DNA of 64,000 nt from Zymoseptoria tritici IPO323 (taxonomy: Eukaryota > Ascomycota > Dothideomycetes > Mycosphaerellales > Mycosphaerellaceae), in NCBI RefSeq assembly GCF_000219625.1, contig NC_018199.1, positions 248,001 through 312,000 of the forward strand. The letters run 5' to 3'. The position numbers and the translations under genes were made by a program. Each line of letters opens with the position of its first letter. Within the stretch, counting starts at the first letter, position 1. This document shows positions 1-11,523 of the stretch, piece after piece. Below the pieces are notes generated by a model. The model saw only the letters and a list, made by a program, of their open reading frames with translations. It had not been told where the DNA came from and made no database searches.

Positions 1-234
1 ATGATATTGGAAGCTTGTGAGAGATGGAGACGGTTCGTCCTCATCCTCCCTCGCCGAAAGGGGTGATTGTGTCGTGTTTCCCCATCGGTTCGAACTGGTC
101 GTTTTCCCCCAATCGCTTCGAGTTCTGTTATGTTTCTTCCCCATCGGTTCGACATTGCTCTCTCCCCACTCCCTACAGGGGAGACTGATGTCTTACTTCC
201 CAGAACGCGCGAGGACACAGAGCTGCTTCTGACC

Positions 235-315
235 TCTCCAATTTTCTTCTCCAACTTTCTTCTCCAACTTTCTTGTCTAACTTTATTCTCCAACTTTCTT
301 CTCCAACTTTCTTCT
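235..315 (+). promoter_or_regulatory. CT-rich tandem promoter tract
   Basis: About six imperfect 13-14 bp units built on CTCCAACTTTCTT run directly upstream of the ATG at 346. Pyrimidine-rich tracts before the start codon are common in filamentous fungal promoters, so this supports the downstream reading frame having once been a gene. No TATA box was recognised close by. Confidence 0.4.
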
Positions 316-345
316 TACCCAGCCAGCCTACCAACTACCGTCATT

Positions 346-1296
346 ATGGTCAAGTATACTGTTCACGTCGTTATTGAGTGGTTCTATCCTTCCGACATTA
401 CCCCCGAGCATCGCCAGACCGGCTACGTTATCCTTAACGACACCGACGAAGACCCCCGACTGCTCCCCTCCAAACTCCTCGAGCCGGTCTTCGCGAATCT
501 TCATCTCGGCTACTTCGCCGGCCAGGCAAACCGTCTGTCCTAGAAGGACTACCCGGAGCTCGTGAGCCACATCAAGAAGTGGGCGAAGCACACCGGCGCC
601 GGAGCAGCTTCTCGAGCTCGTCTCGTGAACCCTCTCCCGATTCCGGTTCAGCACGGTCCGGGAGCAACGCGAGATGTGTGCCGCCGAGTTCTTGGCTATG
701 TTAAGTCTCACCTGCAGGGCCGCTCTAAGGAGCAGCAGCCGAAGAAGGGCATTACCTGGACGGTGAATCAGACCGTGGCGATGCTGGCGCGGGCGTCGGC
801 CACTTCGACCACGTCGCCGCTCCCGCCACCATCATTACCAAGATCAATTCTCCTGCTACTTAGAGAAAGAGTACGAAGACTGCCGCCAGCACTGCCAACA
901 AGGACACTGCCAACAAGGACGCTACTAACAAGGATACTGCGAGCATCATCGACAACCTCATTCCTCCTACCAACCTCAGTCCCCGAACAGCCCTCCGTCG
1001 ACGACAAGAACACTGCGAGCATCCACAACCCAATCCCTCGCACCAAGCCGGTTTCTAGAACAGCCCGCCGTCTCCACCACCTTCCAGAACTGAACCCACT
1101 CACAGCTCCAGCGGCGTCGACTCCGCCCTCCCACGAACTACAAGCGGACCACGCCAACCCAACGAACCCCGCCTTGGGCAAGTTCAAGCAAGTGCAGCTG
1201 GCCATAGCCCAAGGGTCATTTCGTTGTGCAAACAGGCGTAGGTTGCCGAATTTTGTCCATTTTTTTGCGTTGCGGACCGTCTCGCCGCCCTCCTAA
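346..1296 (+). pseudogene. Disrupted gene of unknown function starting MVKYTVHVV
   Basis: The frame opens at an ATG just after a CT-rich promoter tract and begins MVKYTVHVVIEWFYPSD. It runs into TAG at 541-543 and then continues in the same frame with ordinary protein-like sequence (KDYPELVSHIKKWAKHTG, then a basic stretch to about codon 145). Around 780 the plausible frame changes: a second frame carries a KDTANKDATNKDT repeat-like stretch and another TAG. The original protein was probably 200-300 residues. I recognise no domain. The first stop could be a CAG to TAG change, as RIP produces. Readthrough cannot be excluded from the sequence alone, but with the second stop and the frame change a pseudogene is the simpler reading. 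Confidence 0.45.
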
Positions 1297-2290
1297 CCTC
1301 CAGCACTCTTCCCTCGACATGCAATCGCGAGACCCTCGACCTCGATCGACATCTCCCCTAATCCGATCCAATCCAATCCAATCTGAGCGGCTTACACTAG
1401 CGCCATCCACACCTCTACCACCAAATCCAAAGCGGCCGATGTCCGTCAACGCCTCAAACTCCAGAAGGAGTTGGTTGGTGGTCAGCGTTCTGCTAGCGCC
1501 GCGGCGAGATAGAAGCCGATCTCCCGGAGATGGGTACCCGCGATGGTTTGGTGGTGGTGGTGTTGCCCACCGGAATCGTAGTCGGCGAGACGAGGATGTT
1601 GACTGACGGTGATGTTCGTGACGTGTCGCTTACAAAAGGGTCATGGCCGGGTAGGTCACAGATTTGGAAAAATCGCGGGCGTGTGTGATACACCTTCGGC
1701 AGGCGTGAATGAAGCTATTGCGTGACACGAGTGTTATCGAGCTGACTTTGCGGAAGGGAACGGCGCCGGCAACGGTGGTCGAACGTCAGGCCGCGGAGGG
1801 AGAGGGCGGTAGGTGGAGCTTGGGTCGAGAATGGAGGTGGAGGCAGTACGTCGTATTCGGCTTAGTTACGGCGGTGCCAACCTGAGATCTGCCCGGGGCG
1901 TAGAAGCTTGATGGGATGCGATTCACCGGTTCTGCAAAATTCAGAAAATAGCAAGAGCTCGGCGAAGGGGCAGAGGCCTGACTCCGGTGACGGCAGTGAG
2001 GAGGATCGAGATGCTAGAGGATTGCGAACATGAACGATGGCAGACACGGCGGACAAATAGTCGGAGCGGCGCAATAATGGTGCGAAGCCCCCCGCGAACA
2101 TGCTACCTTGCGAGTCTAAACATAATAGTAACGCGGATAAGAGAGAGGCGGACATTCCTGCCGATTAAATTCGCCTCGGAAATTAGAGGAATGGAAGCAT
2201 CTGAATTGGATTGCTTGCTTGGAAAATGAAATTTGGGAATACGAAGCCTGACTCCGGATAGTCTTGAGTGGAGCTGGCGAGGAGCCTGGA
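1297..2290. other. No supported gene
   Basis: Only short overlapping open frames on both strands, with no consistent start, splice or domain signal. It may hold decayed sequence, but nothing here can be supported. Confidence 0.5.
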
Positions 2291-2297
2291 GTTGCAC

Positions 2298-2505
2298 TTA
2301 GCCTTGGTAGGAGTGAGTAACTTCCTCTTTTTCCGCAATGCTTGCAGCCTCGCCTGGTGCGGTCGGTGTTTTTTTGGAACCTCCTTTCTTCTTGTCCTTC
2401 TTGTCGAGCTGTATGTCATCGAGAGATCCTCCCGGCGTTAGTGATGCGCTTTTGGGTGCCCTGTTCTTGAGCTCCAACGCCGAGACTTCGGGACCCTGGT
2501 GTAAA
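2298..2505 (-). pseudogene. Lysine-rich C-terminal exon remnant
   Basis: One minus-strand frame reads through a charged tail (GPEVSALELKNRAPKSAS, then DDIQLDKKDKKKGGSKK) and ends EEVTHSYQG at TAA (2298-2300). A TTTTTACACCAG sequence just upstream looks like a 3' splice acceptor, so this could be a last exon. No start or upstream exon was identified and no family is recognised. Confidence 0.3.
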
Positions 2506-2520
2506 AACCTGCGACGGTGA

Positions 2521-3250
2521 ATGGAATGAGTTATCGGTCTCGACGGTGGCTTTGAAGGAAAAGCGAGGGTATTCGTGATGCCGAGCTATGCTTCGTTTGC
2601 GAACGGCTTGGCTGTATTTCGCAAGGGCCTCACAGGACTAAAGGCTGACTTCTGGCGAGTCCTTGTCTACGGCTTACAACTGAAGTGGCAGGGGAGTATG
2701 TCGGATCGGAGCGGTAGGTGGAATGTCTGGAACACGAGGTGGCCGCAGTGATCGTGTCGCCGTGATCGTGTCGCCGTGATCGTGTCGCCGTGATCATGAT
2801 CTCGTTGTGCACCGAGGCCGGTCAGGGTAGTGCAGGCAGCGCAAGGGCAGGACTGATCTCGATCATCTATCTCGTGAAGCTGGAAGTCTCGACCTGGAGC
2901 CGGAGTGTTCGAACCCGCTCCAATCTGGACCTTTGACGGCATGAAAGATGGTCATCTCCGGATGAGGGCGTTCGGATTCCAGACATCGTCGGCGATGGTG
3001 CCGCAGAATTCACGCACGTGGGCGTAGGTGCTGTGTCGGGTCTCAGTCCCGTCTCTCAGATACTCATCACCACCACGGCACGGCGCAAACTGTGGCGTGA
3101 CATGACGTGACATGACGTGACGTGATTCTCTTCCAGGTCTTCCAGGCACACGGGAAAGACTCAGCCGTGAAGTAGGTCGGTCTCAGCCAGCCATCGTGGT
3201 CGGTCTCCAGAAACGCATTTCATCACCATGAGGGTACATCACATATCAAT
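2521..3250. repeat. Intergenic with a 14-bp tandem repeat
   Basis: Three to four copies of GTGATCGTGTCGCC lie near 2743-2790, and a small GACATGACGTGA direct repeat near 3101-3124. Reading frames across them are repeat artefacts. No gene is supported. Confidence 0.5.
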
Positions 3251-3255
3251 GCACC

Positions 3256-3765
3256 ATGTTCATTGCCTTCGGCCACATCTTCGCCGTCAACCCCCTCCCG
3301 CCCTTTACCTTCTCCATTTTGCGCCCTTCGTTCAACTTCTTCGTCTTCGATAGCATCGTCGTGACGATCCAAATGGCGTCGTCTCGAGAACACCACGTTC
3401 GCAGACCCCCATTACCTAAAGGCAAGCCAGCATGCATGTCCAAGTGTCAAGCTCACTCTCTTTTCCTCACCACAGATAATCTGGACGGGCATAACTTTGA
3501 CCCAGCTCCTCGACCGAAAGCGTCGGGTCATGAGCGCGGTAAGTCTTCGCATTTGCCTCTCAGACAATCTACCCGGACTACGCCCTCCCGACGTTCTTCG
3601 AGCTTCCACATACCGCCGCCGCCGCTACCGCCGCCCGGCGTCAACCCTTCTGCCTCGTCCCCGGTACAGAGGGAGGGGGAAGTAAGGGCTAAGGATCGGA
3701 AAGTGGCTCGCGGAGCGATTGAGGTGTTGGAGCGATGGCTGGAGGAGAGGTTGGGGTTGAAATGA
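3256..3765 (+). CDS. Small basic/proline-rich hypothetical protein
   Basis: An uninterrupted frame of 169 codons; the ATG at 3373 (MASSREHHVRRPP) may be a better start than the first one because the N-terminal extension is hydrophobic and atypical. The centre is Ser/Arg-rich, followed by a proline run (IPPPPLPPPG) and a helical C-terminus with alternating charge (AKDRKVARGAIEVLERWLEER). No domain is recognised. A 247-codon frame on the opposite strand is most likely its shadow. A GTAAGT at about 3540 could be a splice donor, so the true structure is uncertain. Confidence 0.3.
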   Translation: MFIAFGHIFAVNPLPPFTFSILRPSFNFFVFDSIVVTIQMASSREHHVRRPPLPKGKPACMSKCQAHSLFLTTDNLDGHNFDPAPRPKASGHERGKSSHLPLRQSTRTTPSRRSSSFHIPPPPLPPPGVNPSASSPVQREGEVRAKDRKVARGAIEVLERWLEERLGLK

Positions 3766-3770
3766 AGATG

Positions 3771-4690
3771 CGGTCGCCGTGGTAGGGGATGGACATGGAG
3801 GCGTGTGTGATCTATAGCGATGGGAGGAGCCACCTGAATGCCTTGAGACGTCTTCACTGACGGTGAACACCTCACCTGTCTTAGCCTGAGCGAAGCAATT
3901 GCCAGGATGGCCGATGCCCGGATGGGAAAGGACAGCCGTGCTTCGAACGGCAAGTGGGTGAACAAGGGTGAGGTCGCGTTTGGCGGATCGGTTGGTCTTA
4001 ACGATGCGGGCAGCAGGCCACGGATAATTATCGTGTAAGTGCTTCGATGCAAAACCGTAGACCAGTCCAAGGGATCAGCGGATCGATGCTGCCTGCCGCC
4101 GTGTTGAGGGTGGAGGCGGTCCAGAGTCCGACTGCCGATATTCACCGAGCGATAGCTTCTTCTCCAAAGAGTGAGTGTATCTATTGTGGACCTTTTCAGG
4201 GCAAGCTGGTACGAAGTGTGGACTGGCAGGTCGGCGTGTCGATCTCGGGTGGGTTTTTTCAGCGACCACATCCTCGGCTTGGAGAACGGCTTGGTAAAGA
4301 AGCCTAGGCGTTGTCGTCAGATCGTGTAATGGGTGGTGGGTGATGAATGCTGAGCGAGGGTATTGTTGGGAAAGGACTAGGACTAGTGGTTGTACGAACA
4401 TCAGCGTTCGAACCCTTCTCGATCGTGCTGGTCTGCCGTCGGTCTACGACGAAATAAAAAGTCGTTCCACGTCGGAGGTTCCGCACATCAATCTCCAGGA
4501 ATGTTACGATCTGCCAATTTCCTCATTGCCATAGGGTGGAGTATCAAAAGGGCCGGCGGACTTCACAGGGGACTGTGCGAGTATCGACGACCGTCAGATC
4601 CCCACCTTCGATGCGTTGTCCTTCCTCTTCCCCCACGTCTCTTCCTCCTCATCTCCAAATTGACAATCGGAAGCAGGTCCTCATTCCATT
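3771..4690. other. No supported gene
   Basis: Several overlapping short frames on both strands; none shows convincing start context, splice sites or domain motifs. Confidence 0.5.
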
Positions 4691-4694
4691 GCCG

Positions 4695-5186
4695 TCAATT
4701 GCACCTCGTATCGGCGGCGTTGGTTGTCAAGCGCGGCTTACATGGTAGCAATCGCGCCGGTTGGAGGCTGCTCTCGACCTGAACCTGCTTGTACTCCATC
4801 GCGATTCGGATGGCGCGGGAGGTTTGAGTCGGGACTGATTCGGAACGAGCATGTTGAATTCGCTGTGGCGGCGTAGGGAAGGTCGCAGGTGTGAGCTTTG
4901 ACAGCTTGGTCGTCAAACCCTTCTCTTTCTTGCTCTCGGTGATCGAGGCGGGTCTGCGTTGTGTAGGTTTTAGATTTCTCGGAGGAGGAGCCTGAAGTTC
5001 CGGGCGACGGGAGGGGGATTCGAGGTTCGCAAAATGTGGCGAACGAGACGTTTGAGCACGAGGTGCGCGACGTGAGGGTAGCCTGGAAGATTGCGAGTCT
5101 GGTTGAAGTCGCCGTGTAGTATGTCTCGAGCGCTGACTGGAAAGATCTGCTGTCGAAGCAGGGGTCGTCGAGTAGTACTTCACCAT
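4695..5186 (-). CDS. Low-complexity basic hypothetical protein
   Basis: A 163-codon frame on the minus strand starting MVKYYSTTPAST. It is rich in Ser, Arg, Pro and Thr, with a lysine-rich centre (TESKKEKGLTTKLSK) and a glutamine-containing helix near the end. The start is preceded by an AT-rich segment with an AG before the ATG. The composition fits an intrinsically disordered protein or a fortuitous frame equally well. Nothing identifies a function. Confidence 0.25.
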   Translation of the reverse strand: MVKYYSTTPASTADLSSQRSRHTTRRLQPDSQSSRLPSRRAPRAQTSRSPHFANLESPSRRPELQAPPPRNLKPTQRRPASITESKKEKGLTTKLSKLTPATFPTPPQRIQHARSESVPTQTSRAIRIAMEYKQVQVESSLQPARLLPCKPRLTTNAADTRCN

Positions 5187-5559
5187 CTTCTGTAAAGAAT
5201 ATGTAATCGTGTATTAGGTATGAGTTTGCACTGTTGCCTCTGGCTTCGTTTCCAACACCACAGCTCCGGCATAAACATCAAAAGACAACTGCTTGCCTTC
5301 TTCTCACCTCTCCCGTTTTTTTCTCTTCCGTCTCTCTACCCCTGGCAGACCGACAAAAGCAATACCGTACGACGTCTCCGCCTGAAAGCTTAACACAGGC
5401 CTGAAGCGAATCGAGGAGATCGAGCGAGAGATTTCCGCCGAAATCATCACTGCGAAGAAGAAGTCTCCGCCGCTCGGGATACTCTCGCGCAAGCCACCGC
5501 CAAACTCTCCCAAAGTCAAGAGAACGCCGCGCCAGGTGTCTCGAGGTCATGTCCGTTGA

Positions 5560-6049
5560 TCACTGCTGAAGGCCGACAAATGCCTGTTGGCGTGGCCGGA
5601 AATCGAACCACGTCAGACGTTGCCGAATTGTCGAACTTGGAGGGCTCGATGCATGAAGCAATCTTTGCACAGGTGGAGTCTCTAATTGCTTGTGGTGTGG
5701 ATTTGCTTGTGGTGTGGATAAGTCCGAAAAGAACAGAATGTGCTTCGCCGCCTTTTTCGGTGCCATGCGTCCCACGATCGACTAGCGTAGCGTCTCGAGA
5801 TCGTCCGACATGTAGCTGTCGATCAGATCGTTCTCCGCCTGCGTCTGTCGCAGGTGCTGTGAGGTGTCACTACTCTTGCTTTTGACGGCAACACTTGGAG
5901 ACAGTGTCACGTCCTCAATGTTTTCCTCTTCGCCTTGTGTAATCCGGATAGGATGCAATACTGGCGGTGTCGTAGTCATCCGTAGAGATCTCTGTTATGT
6001 CGTCGAGCATGTTATATTGGGAGTCGGCGAATGTCTCGCGGTTGTCCAT
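5560..6049 (-). pseudogene. Disrupted acidic protein (MDNRETFADSQ)
   Basis: The minus strand opens with MDNRETFADSQYNMLDDITE and an acidic S/T/D/Y-rich stretch (ISTDDYDTASIASYPDYT). It then needs a frame change to continue as GEEENIEDVTLSPSVAVKSK and DLIDSYMSDDLETLR. A stop follows, after which the same frame continues (STMGRMAPKKAAKHILFFSD) to a final stop at 5560-5562. At least one frame change and one in-frame stop break a protein of about 160 residues. The acidic repeats resemble a disordered regulatory tail; no family was recognised. Confidence 0.4.
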
Positions 6050-6445
6050 CCATCCTGGCTCTAGCTCCGAGAGTGCTGACAGTGGCAGGTAGTGTAACGG
6101 TGATGGGTGGTGGTGAGACTGACGGCAGGTGAGCTCTGTAAGGTCGGGAATGGAGCCGTCGTTATCCGTGACGGAATAGCTGAGGTCGATTTGGCTGGAC
6201 GACCGTGGTGAGTTGGTGACAGCGATGGCCGGCGTTGGTGACAGCTTGAGAAGGCTGTGGCGGATGCGACCGAGTAAGGGTCAGATCTGACTGTCGCTAG
6301 AATGGGAAGGTGAAGATGGTGAATCCTGCTCGGAGGAGGCGTCAGCGTCAGCCAAAAGTCACGCTGCGACTCGGATTCTTTCCTTCTGCCAACAACTCTC
6401 CCAAAAGCACACACTTGGCCAGATCTCTTTGTCCAGCGCCTTGAG

Positions 6446-7078
6446 ATGTCTTCTTCAATGCGATAAGATATCACGACTTTGCCCGGAGTGCTCGACACCT
6501 TGAAGAACCACACCAAAGGAATGCTTCCGATGATGGACATCCGTAAGAAGCTGGTTCGTCTAAACCCGCGTGCAGCCTTCGCTGTCCACAACCGAGAAGC
6601 GTGTGGGCAAGGATGCCGAGCGCATGTACTCCCTCGACATGCCAGGCTTCTGCAAGGCCTTCCTTCTCGACTGATAACCTCGCCGACAAGATGTTCACCG
6701 GCCTTGGTGAGCTGGTGGACGAGCCAGAGCAGACCTGGCAGGGCAATGTATGGCACGCGTGCTTCCGAGTTACGTCTGGAGAGTTCGCCTTCCATGTCGC
6801 CGGCTTGCAGTGCCCGCAGCCTCCCAAACAGCGCTAGCACCTGCACCACTCGCAACTGATTCGCGAACACTCCTTCGGCACCAGCTTGTTCGGCATCGTC
6901 CTCTTCCGCATCGTCCTCCGTCTCCCTGCGCTTCTTGGAGCCGCACGCCTACGCTCGGTTTGCAGCGGCGAAGAAAGCGGGGGAGTATCTCGACGTCTTC
7001 GAAGGAGTGCTGGCTGGCGCATTATACGAGGCGGAAGGTCGGGAAGGAGGAGCTTGCGTGGAGAGTGGCACAGGATGA
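6446..7078 (+). pseudogene. Multiply broken gene relic (MSSSMR..DITTLPGVLD)
   Basis: ATG at 6446 is followed after six codons by TAA (6464-6466), then by protein-like sequence in the same frame (DITTLPGVLDTLKNHTKG, MLPMMDIRKKLVRLNPRAA). The sense continues in a second frame (RVGKDAERMYSLDMPGFCKA), in a third (DNLADKMFTGLGELVDEPEQ, TWQGNVWHACFRVTSGEFAF) and, after an alanine/serine-rich stretch, ends with YARFAAAKKAGEYLDVFEGV near 7020. So at least two frame changes and one early stop disrupt a protein of about 200 residues. A 269-codon open frame on the opposite strand (6061-6870) competes, but its product is low-complexity. No family is recognised. Confidence 0.4.
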
Positions 7079-7413
7079 GTTCGCTGCGGTTTGTGGCGAT
7101 ATAGGAGGCCATTGGTGCGCTGCTCGCTGGGCAGGCGGTGCGATCGTGCCGCAGATGAGGCAGGACTGAGAAATAGAGGTCGAGTCGGCGTTGGTAAGTG
7201 GGAGGACATGTTGCTCGGGTGGTATAGCAGAGGGAGGACAATAGCAGTGGCTCTAGAATTTTTGTCGTCGACGCATCCGACTGACCGACTCGAATGTTTC
7301 GATGCTGGCGCCGTGACCTTTGGTCGTGTCTGTGAACTTCCTGGTCTGGCAATTGCCTCGTCAGTCGGGTAATATCTTTGGACTTTCCCGCATCCTCTCC
7401 ACATACCTGCCTC

Positions 7414-8247
7414 TCAAGGCGTAATTACTGTTATAGTCTCCTTCATCTTGCTGAAGCCCTTATTCTGCTGCTTTCGAGGAACTGTACTTCTGCTCGTACC
7501 GAGAGGTCTCCTTCTTCCGGGCGGTGATCTGCCTTTGGCATCGGTGTTGCCGTTGTCTTCACCGGACGTAGAAATCCACGTTGCAGTACATCGTGCTTTG
7601 CAGTACACAAGGTTATGCTGCTTTCCGTCGTCCGCCTCTTGTTGTCGAGCAAAGCTGAATGCTTGCTTGCTGCGCTCTGCCTCCTCTACCTTCACACCTG
7701 CCCTGCCGCGCGTACCGTACAGGCCAGCATTCTGCTACGCCTCATTGCCATACTCCAGATTGTCCTGCGGGCGGTGAAACTCGAAATCGAACGAATCGTA
7801 CGGTAGCTCGGGAAACGCATTGAGGACGGGACGTCTCGTCGGCGCTCGGACGGAGGTGTCGATGGAGTCGGTGGAGGTTGATGTCAAACAAACAGTAATG
7901 CGGAGTCGATCGTTGGAGGTTTTTGAGTGGGAGGTATATGTGTAGTGTAACAGGATTTCTGTAATCTCAACTTCCATTGACCTCGATGGCTGTGACTTCA
8001 TCGTGCCTGAGGCCGAAAAACATATGACGGCATTCCTCATGATCGTCAAGACGTCTTGGACGTCCTCGGAGCGACACCTCCCACCGTCACCTCCACCTCC
8101 GCGAGCACCGCTGCGACATGGTCCCCACGCATTCACAGCCACAACCACTTGCCACTTGCGATGAGCGACATGGGATGAGCGACTTGGGATGAACGACAGC
8201 TTGCGGTCTCGCATCGTTCGCGGCGAGCAAAGTTCCTCAACCAACAC
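7414..8247 (-). pseudogene. Frame of 277 codons broken by one TAG
   Basis: A single minus-strand frame spans the interval and is interrupted only once, by TAG at 7735-7737, between NLEYGNEA and QNAGLYGTRGRAGVKVEEAE. The upstream half includes a region with alternating strands (EVEITEILLHYTYTSHSKTS, DRLRITVCLTSTSTDSIDTS); the downstream half is charged and polar and ends KMKETITVITP. Continuity of composition across the stop argues for one former gene with a nonsense mutation. The true start is unclear because only non-ATG starts lie near the upstream limit. No domain was recognised. Confidence 0.35.
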
Positions 8248-8249
8248 TC

Positions 8250-9470
8250 GAGGTCATGCGAATGGATCTAACGATCATGGTGGCGAACTACTGCGCCGAA
8301 AGCAGTGCGAAACACGGCCAGAGGAGAAGCTCTTGGCGGTGGTGCCGGTGAAGTAGAATGTAGGCTGGAGGAAGGTCGGAGGGTGAGAGCAGCAGCACGC
8401 GGTGGATCTGCTCGTTCGGTATGTTTGGCTACGTTGTCAAGCGATGTGTCGAGGTTAACGTCTCCGAAGGGAGGAGCAGAGCCAGACATCTTGGGTGTGC
8501 TGGGCCACGGGACGAGGAGGGAGACCTGGAAGATAGTGGAAACATGCAGCCTCAGTCGCTTTGTTCGGACTGACGACTGCACTGCTTCACTCGCGGACTA
8601 GATGCTTGGACTGCTTGTTCTGGCTGTACTTCCGCTCTGGCTTCTCATACGGTCTGACAGCTGGCCTCACTGTTGTAGCAGCTTGGAAATTTTGTTCCCG
8701 AGCTGCCGGCGAGCATGAAATCAATACCGCTGTTTGAAGCTGATTGTTCTTGGAGGAACAGAACGTTGAGATCACGGTTATTTAGCATCCAACGCCGAAC
8801 TCCATCCATCGCGCTGCTGCTACTTACTGCTGCACGCACTCAACATCACTGGACAAGCGACAAGTAGCACACTTCCCACCACTCAAGCCTCTGTCAAAGG
8901 TGGCGGCTCCGGCGACCATATCATCTCCCTGGCGTAGGTGCCCTCAACCGGCGCCGAAAAAGCCGATGACCAGCCAGATGGTGTACGAGGCGGCGGCGAA
9001 GGTGACATTGTCTTCATTCAGCATCATTTCATTGACCGTCAAGAACAACTCCACCTCCTGTAGTATGTTGCAATGCGGGTCGCAATGCGGGTCGCAATGC
9101 GGGTCGTCAACACCGGATCTGCGGCGCCTTCACCGCCAATGGGGAATGTACATTTTCGTCGACCAGCAGCTCTGTGACTGCATGGAAGAGCAATGTTCCC
9201 GCTGCGATTGGTTTCGATCCTCACATCGTCGACGAAGGGTGTCGACGCATATCCTCGGGCAGGAGCCATCAACGATCAGGTCGCAGCGATCAACACCCTA
9301 TTGTGGACTCGATATCCGGAGGGTGTCTCCTTCTCCATACTCCCAGGGCACAACCGCACCCTCTTCTACTGCACACAACGAACCTGGGCCCTCTCACTCT
9401 CCCTCAACTGGACACCTTGCATAGCTGCACATCCGGAGCCAAGGTTTTCTTTCCCTTCTGCAACTCTGCG
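8250..9470. repeat. Mostly non-coding; three 12-bp repeats
   Basis: A 12-bp unit CAATGCGGGTCG occurs three times in tandem at about 9068-9105. Short frames on both strands cross it. No gene model could be supported. Confidence 0.45.
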
Positions 9471-9475
9471 TCAAG

Positions 9476-10400
9476 ATGCCTACAGAGACCATTATAACCT
9501 GGAAGCAAACTCTGGCGATTGCGCACTTGATAGTCACGGACACCCACTCCCGAGACTATCTGACGGCTGCCGAGAATCACCATGCGGTCAAGGACCACGG
9601 CTTCTCCACCTTCTCCGACATGGTACTACTATTTCTACGACTCACCAGCTCCACCTGCACACGACAATCTTGCCTAAGACCCACGCTCCGCTCACGCGAC
9701 CCGGGAAAGTCAAGCTTTCGAAGCCGATACCCAAAGACGACACCAAAACTACGTTAACCGGCGATCCGCCAGCGAGCAAAGTCTCAGGTTCAGGTACGCA
9801 GGGAAACGAGGGCACTCTGGGACCGACAGCTGCGTCTACTAATGATTCAGCTGCAACCAGGTCTCCGGGAACGCACGAGAAGCAAGTCACAGCAAACCGG
9901 CTGCGTCTACCGGCGATCTGCCAGCGAGCGAAGTCTCAAGTACATGGGAAAGCAAGGGCACTCCGGGACTAATAGCTACGTCTACTAAGATTTCAACGGC
10001 GAGCAAGTCTCCAGGAGCGACAAAACACTGGCCACGGCAGAACCGCCTACTACGTCTACCGACGATCCGCCACCGAGCAAAGTCTCAAGTACACAGCAGA
10101 AGGAGAGCCTGCTCGAACCGACAGCTACGTCTACCGAGGTTTCCCACCGCCAGCGGTCCTCCGAGGACCGATCAGTCGAACAAGGGCAAACCAAAATCTA
10201 CACCTATAAGGGGTCACCCTGGGAGCACAGATCCAACAGCGCTCGGAAAACCACGCACGACTGAACTGCGAGCTACGTCTACCAAGGCTTCCGCAGGAAG
10301 CTCGCGGTCCGGGCAACTTGAGCAGCAAAGCACAGCTGCTTCAGAGCGCCTTCTCGGCAGCAGCATCTTGTGTAGGAGCGGCGAGAACTCTTTGGACAAC
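9476..10400 (+). pseudogene. Relic of a Ser/Thr-rich repeat protein
   Basis: A plausible start at 9476 (MPTETIITWKQTLAIAHLIV) opens about 55 codons of globular-looking sequence ending near FSTFSDMVLLFLR. The following 700 bp encode, in changing frames, a degenerate module of about 50 residues with the pattern TGDPPASKVSS, a glycine/charged linker, TATSTEVST, then SPG. Four modules can be followed, and each change of module needs a different frame, so small indels have broken what was probably a repetitive secreted or cell-wall-like protein. That role is inference from composition only. Confidence 0.4.
9759..10315 (+). repeat. Degenerate ~150-bp tandem repeat (about 4 copies)
   Basis: The landmark CGGCGATCCGCC or CGACGATCCGCC starts at 9759, 9909 and 10059, giving a period near 150 bp. 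A fourth partial copy is marked by GAGCTACGTCTACC near 10270. Each unit also carries AGCAAAGTCTCA and AGCTACGTCTAC. The copies have diverged by substitutions and by indels that shift the frame. Confidence 0.6.
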
Positions 10401-10792
10401 TCCTTCTTCTCCGCTCAGCTGCGAATCATCTTGCCGAGGACGGTGCCATTCTGCTGCTTCCAGTCGACCACGTTTGAGCAACCACTACGGCTGCACTCAA
10501 TTGACGCAACTTACGGAAGCTCGGAGCCGAAACGAGCCGAGTCCTCGTCCCATGATCAGACCGCAGATCGACACGACTATATTCTTCGACAAACCCCACT
10601 CACCTCCAGAATTAGTCACCGGGATCATCGAACTGTGTACTGTGCCAAGCAGGGTCAACGCGCTCCAGTACTGCATGACCGCCTTGCCGTGCATGTGTCT
10701 TTGCCGTAGTGGACTCATCAACTGCAACAATTATCGGACGGCCTGTGATGCTGAATACGGACACTGGAAGGCGACGCCTTTGCCGAGCTGAG

Positions 10793-11225
10793 GTGTGCTC
10801 TTTGCGGTCGCAATTGCAGAAGCTGCGGCGCAGGAGTACGCGTTACCGACTTGCGAGCACATGTAGCTCTGGTAACCGACCTCCCTGTCAGAGCAGAGCT
10901 TACAGTGTACGAAGTTGAGGAGGTAAAGAGGAGAAGCAGGCGGCCCTGAACCTCGACTATAGCACTTTCGAAGACCTCGATGTCGACGAATCCGCCCAGC
11001 TGTCCAGCAAGGGTGGCTACCATGTGGATGACGAGGAAGGCAATGTGGAGAAGTAAGTGCCGGCATCGGGAAGACGCTATATTACCGACAACTCTTCTCC
11101 CTTCACCTGCTAGATTGCCTGCTCACGCGTCAACGGTTGTGCCAGCCTCTTCACATCGGCCACAAGATCACAAGCGGATACGTGCTGCCCAAGTCAGCTC
11201 CTCAGCCCAAACCGTTCATATTTGA
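10793..11225 (+). pseudogene. Spliced gene remnant with 61-bp intron and stops
   Basis: One frame reads VLFAVAIAEAAAQEYALPTC, then EHM, TAG, LW, TAA, PTSLSEQSLQ. A further segment continues as EEKQAALNLDYSTFEDLDVD and GGYHVDDEEGNVEK, and meets GTAAGT at 11053. Removing 11053-11113 (ending CTGCTAG) keeps the frame into LPAHASTVVPASSHRPQDHK and a TGA at 11223-11225. The intron looks genuine, which supports a real gene. The two stops are consistent with CAG to TAG and CAA to TAA changes, and one frame change separates the first and second parts. Confidence 0.4.
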
Positions 11226-11523
11226 CGGGCCGGAGTCCCTCCACTCCTTGGCGTGAAGCTTTGTTTTGCTAGGACGTCGGAGTCTGCATTACCTACTGCA
11301 TACTCTGCTAGTCTGACTTGGGATCTGGCCAAGGTTTCGTTCGTGTCTCCGAGATTTCTTCGAAGCTGGAAAGTTTTCGGATGGCCTTCCTTCACAGCTC
11401 GGAGATGTTGCTCTGGGCCGGTTCTGCCTCCTGCGGTCCTCTACCGCCTGCCTCCACTTCCCCTGGCCAAGGCTTGCTCCAGGCCATCGAGCTCATTTTG
11501 AAGCCGAGATCCTTCGTTCGCCA

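Noticed and set aside
2743..2790. Possible CRISPR-like or regularly spaced repeat
   Set aside because: It is a simple 14-bp tandem repeat without spacers; the genome is eukaryotic.
6061..6870. 269-codon minus-strand open frame
   Set aside because: Its product is low-complexity (Ser/Thr/His/Pro runs) and it is antisense to better protein-like segments on the plus strand.
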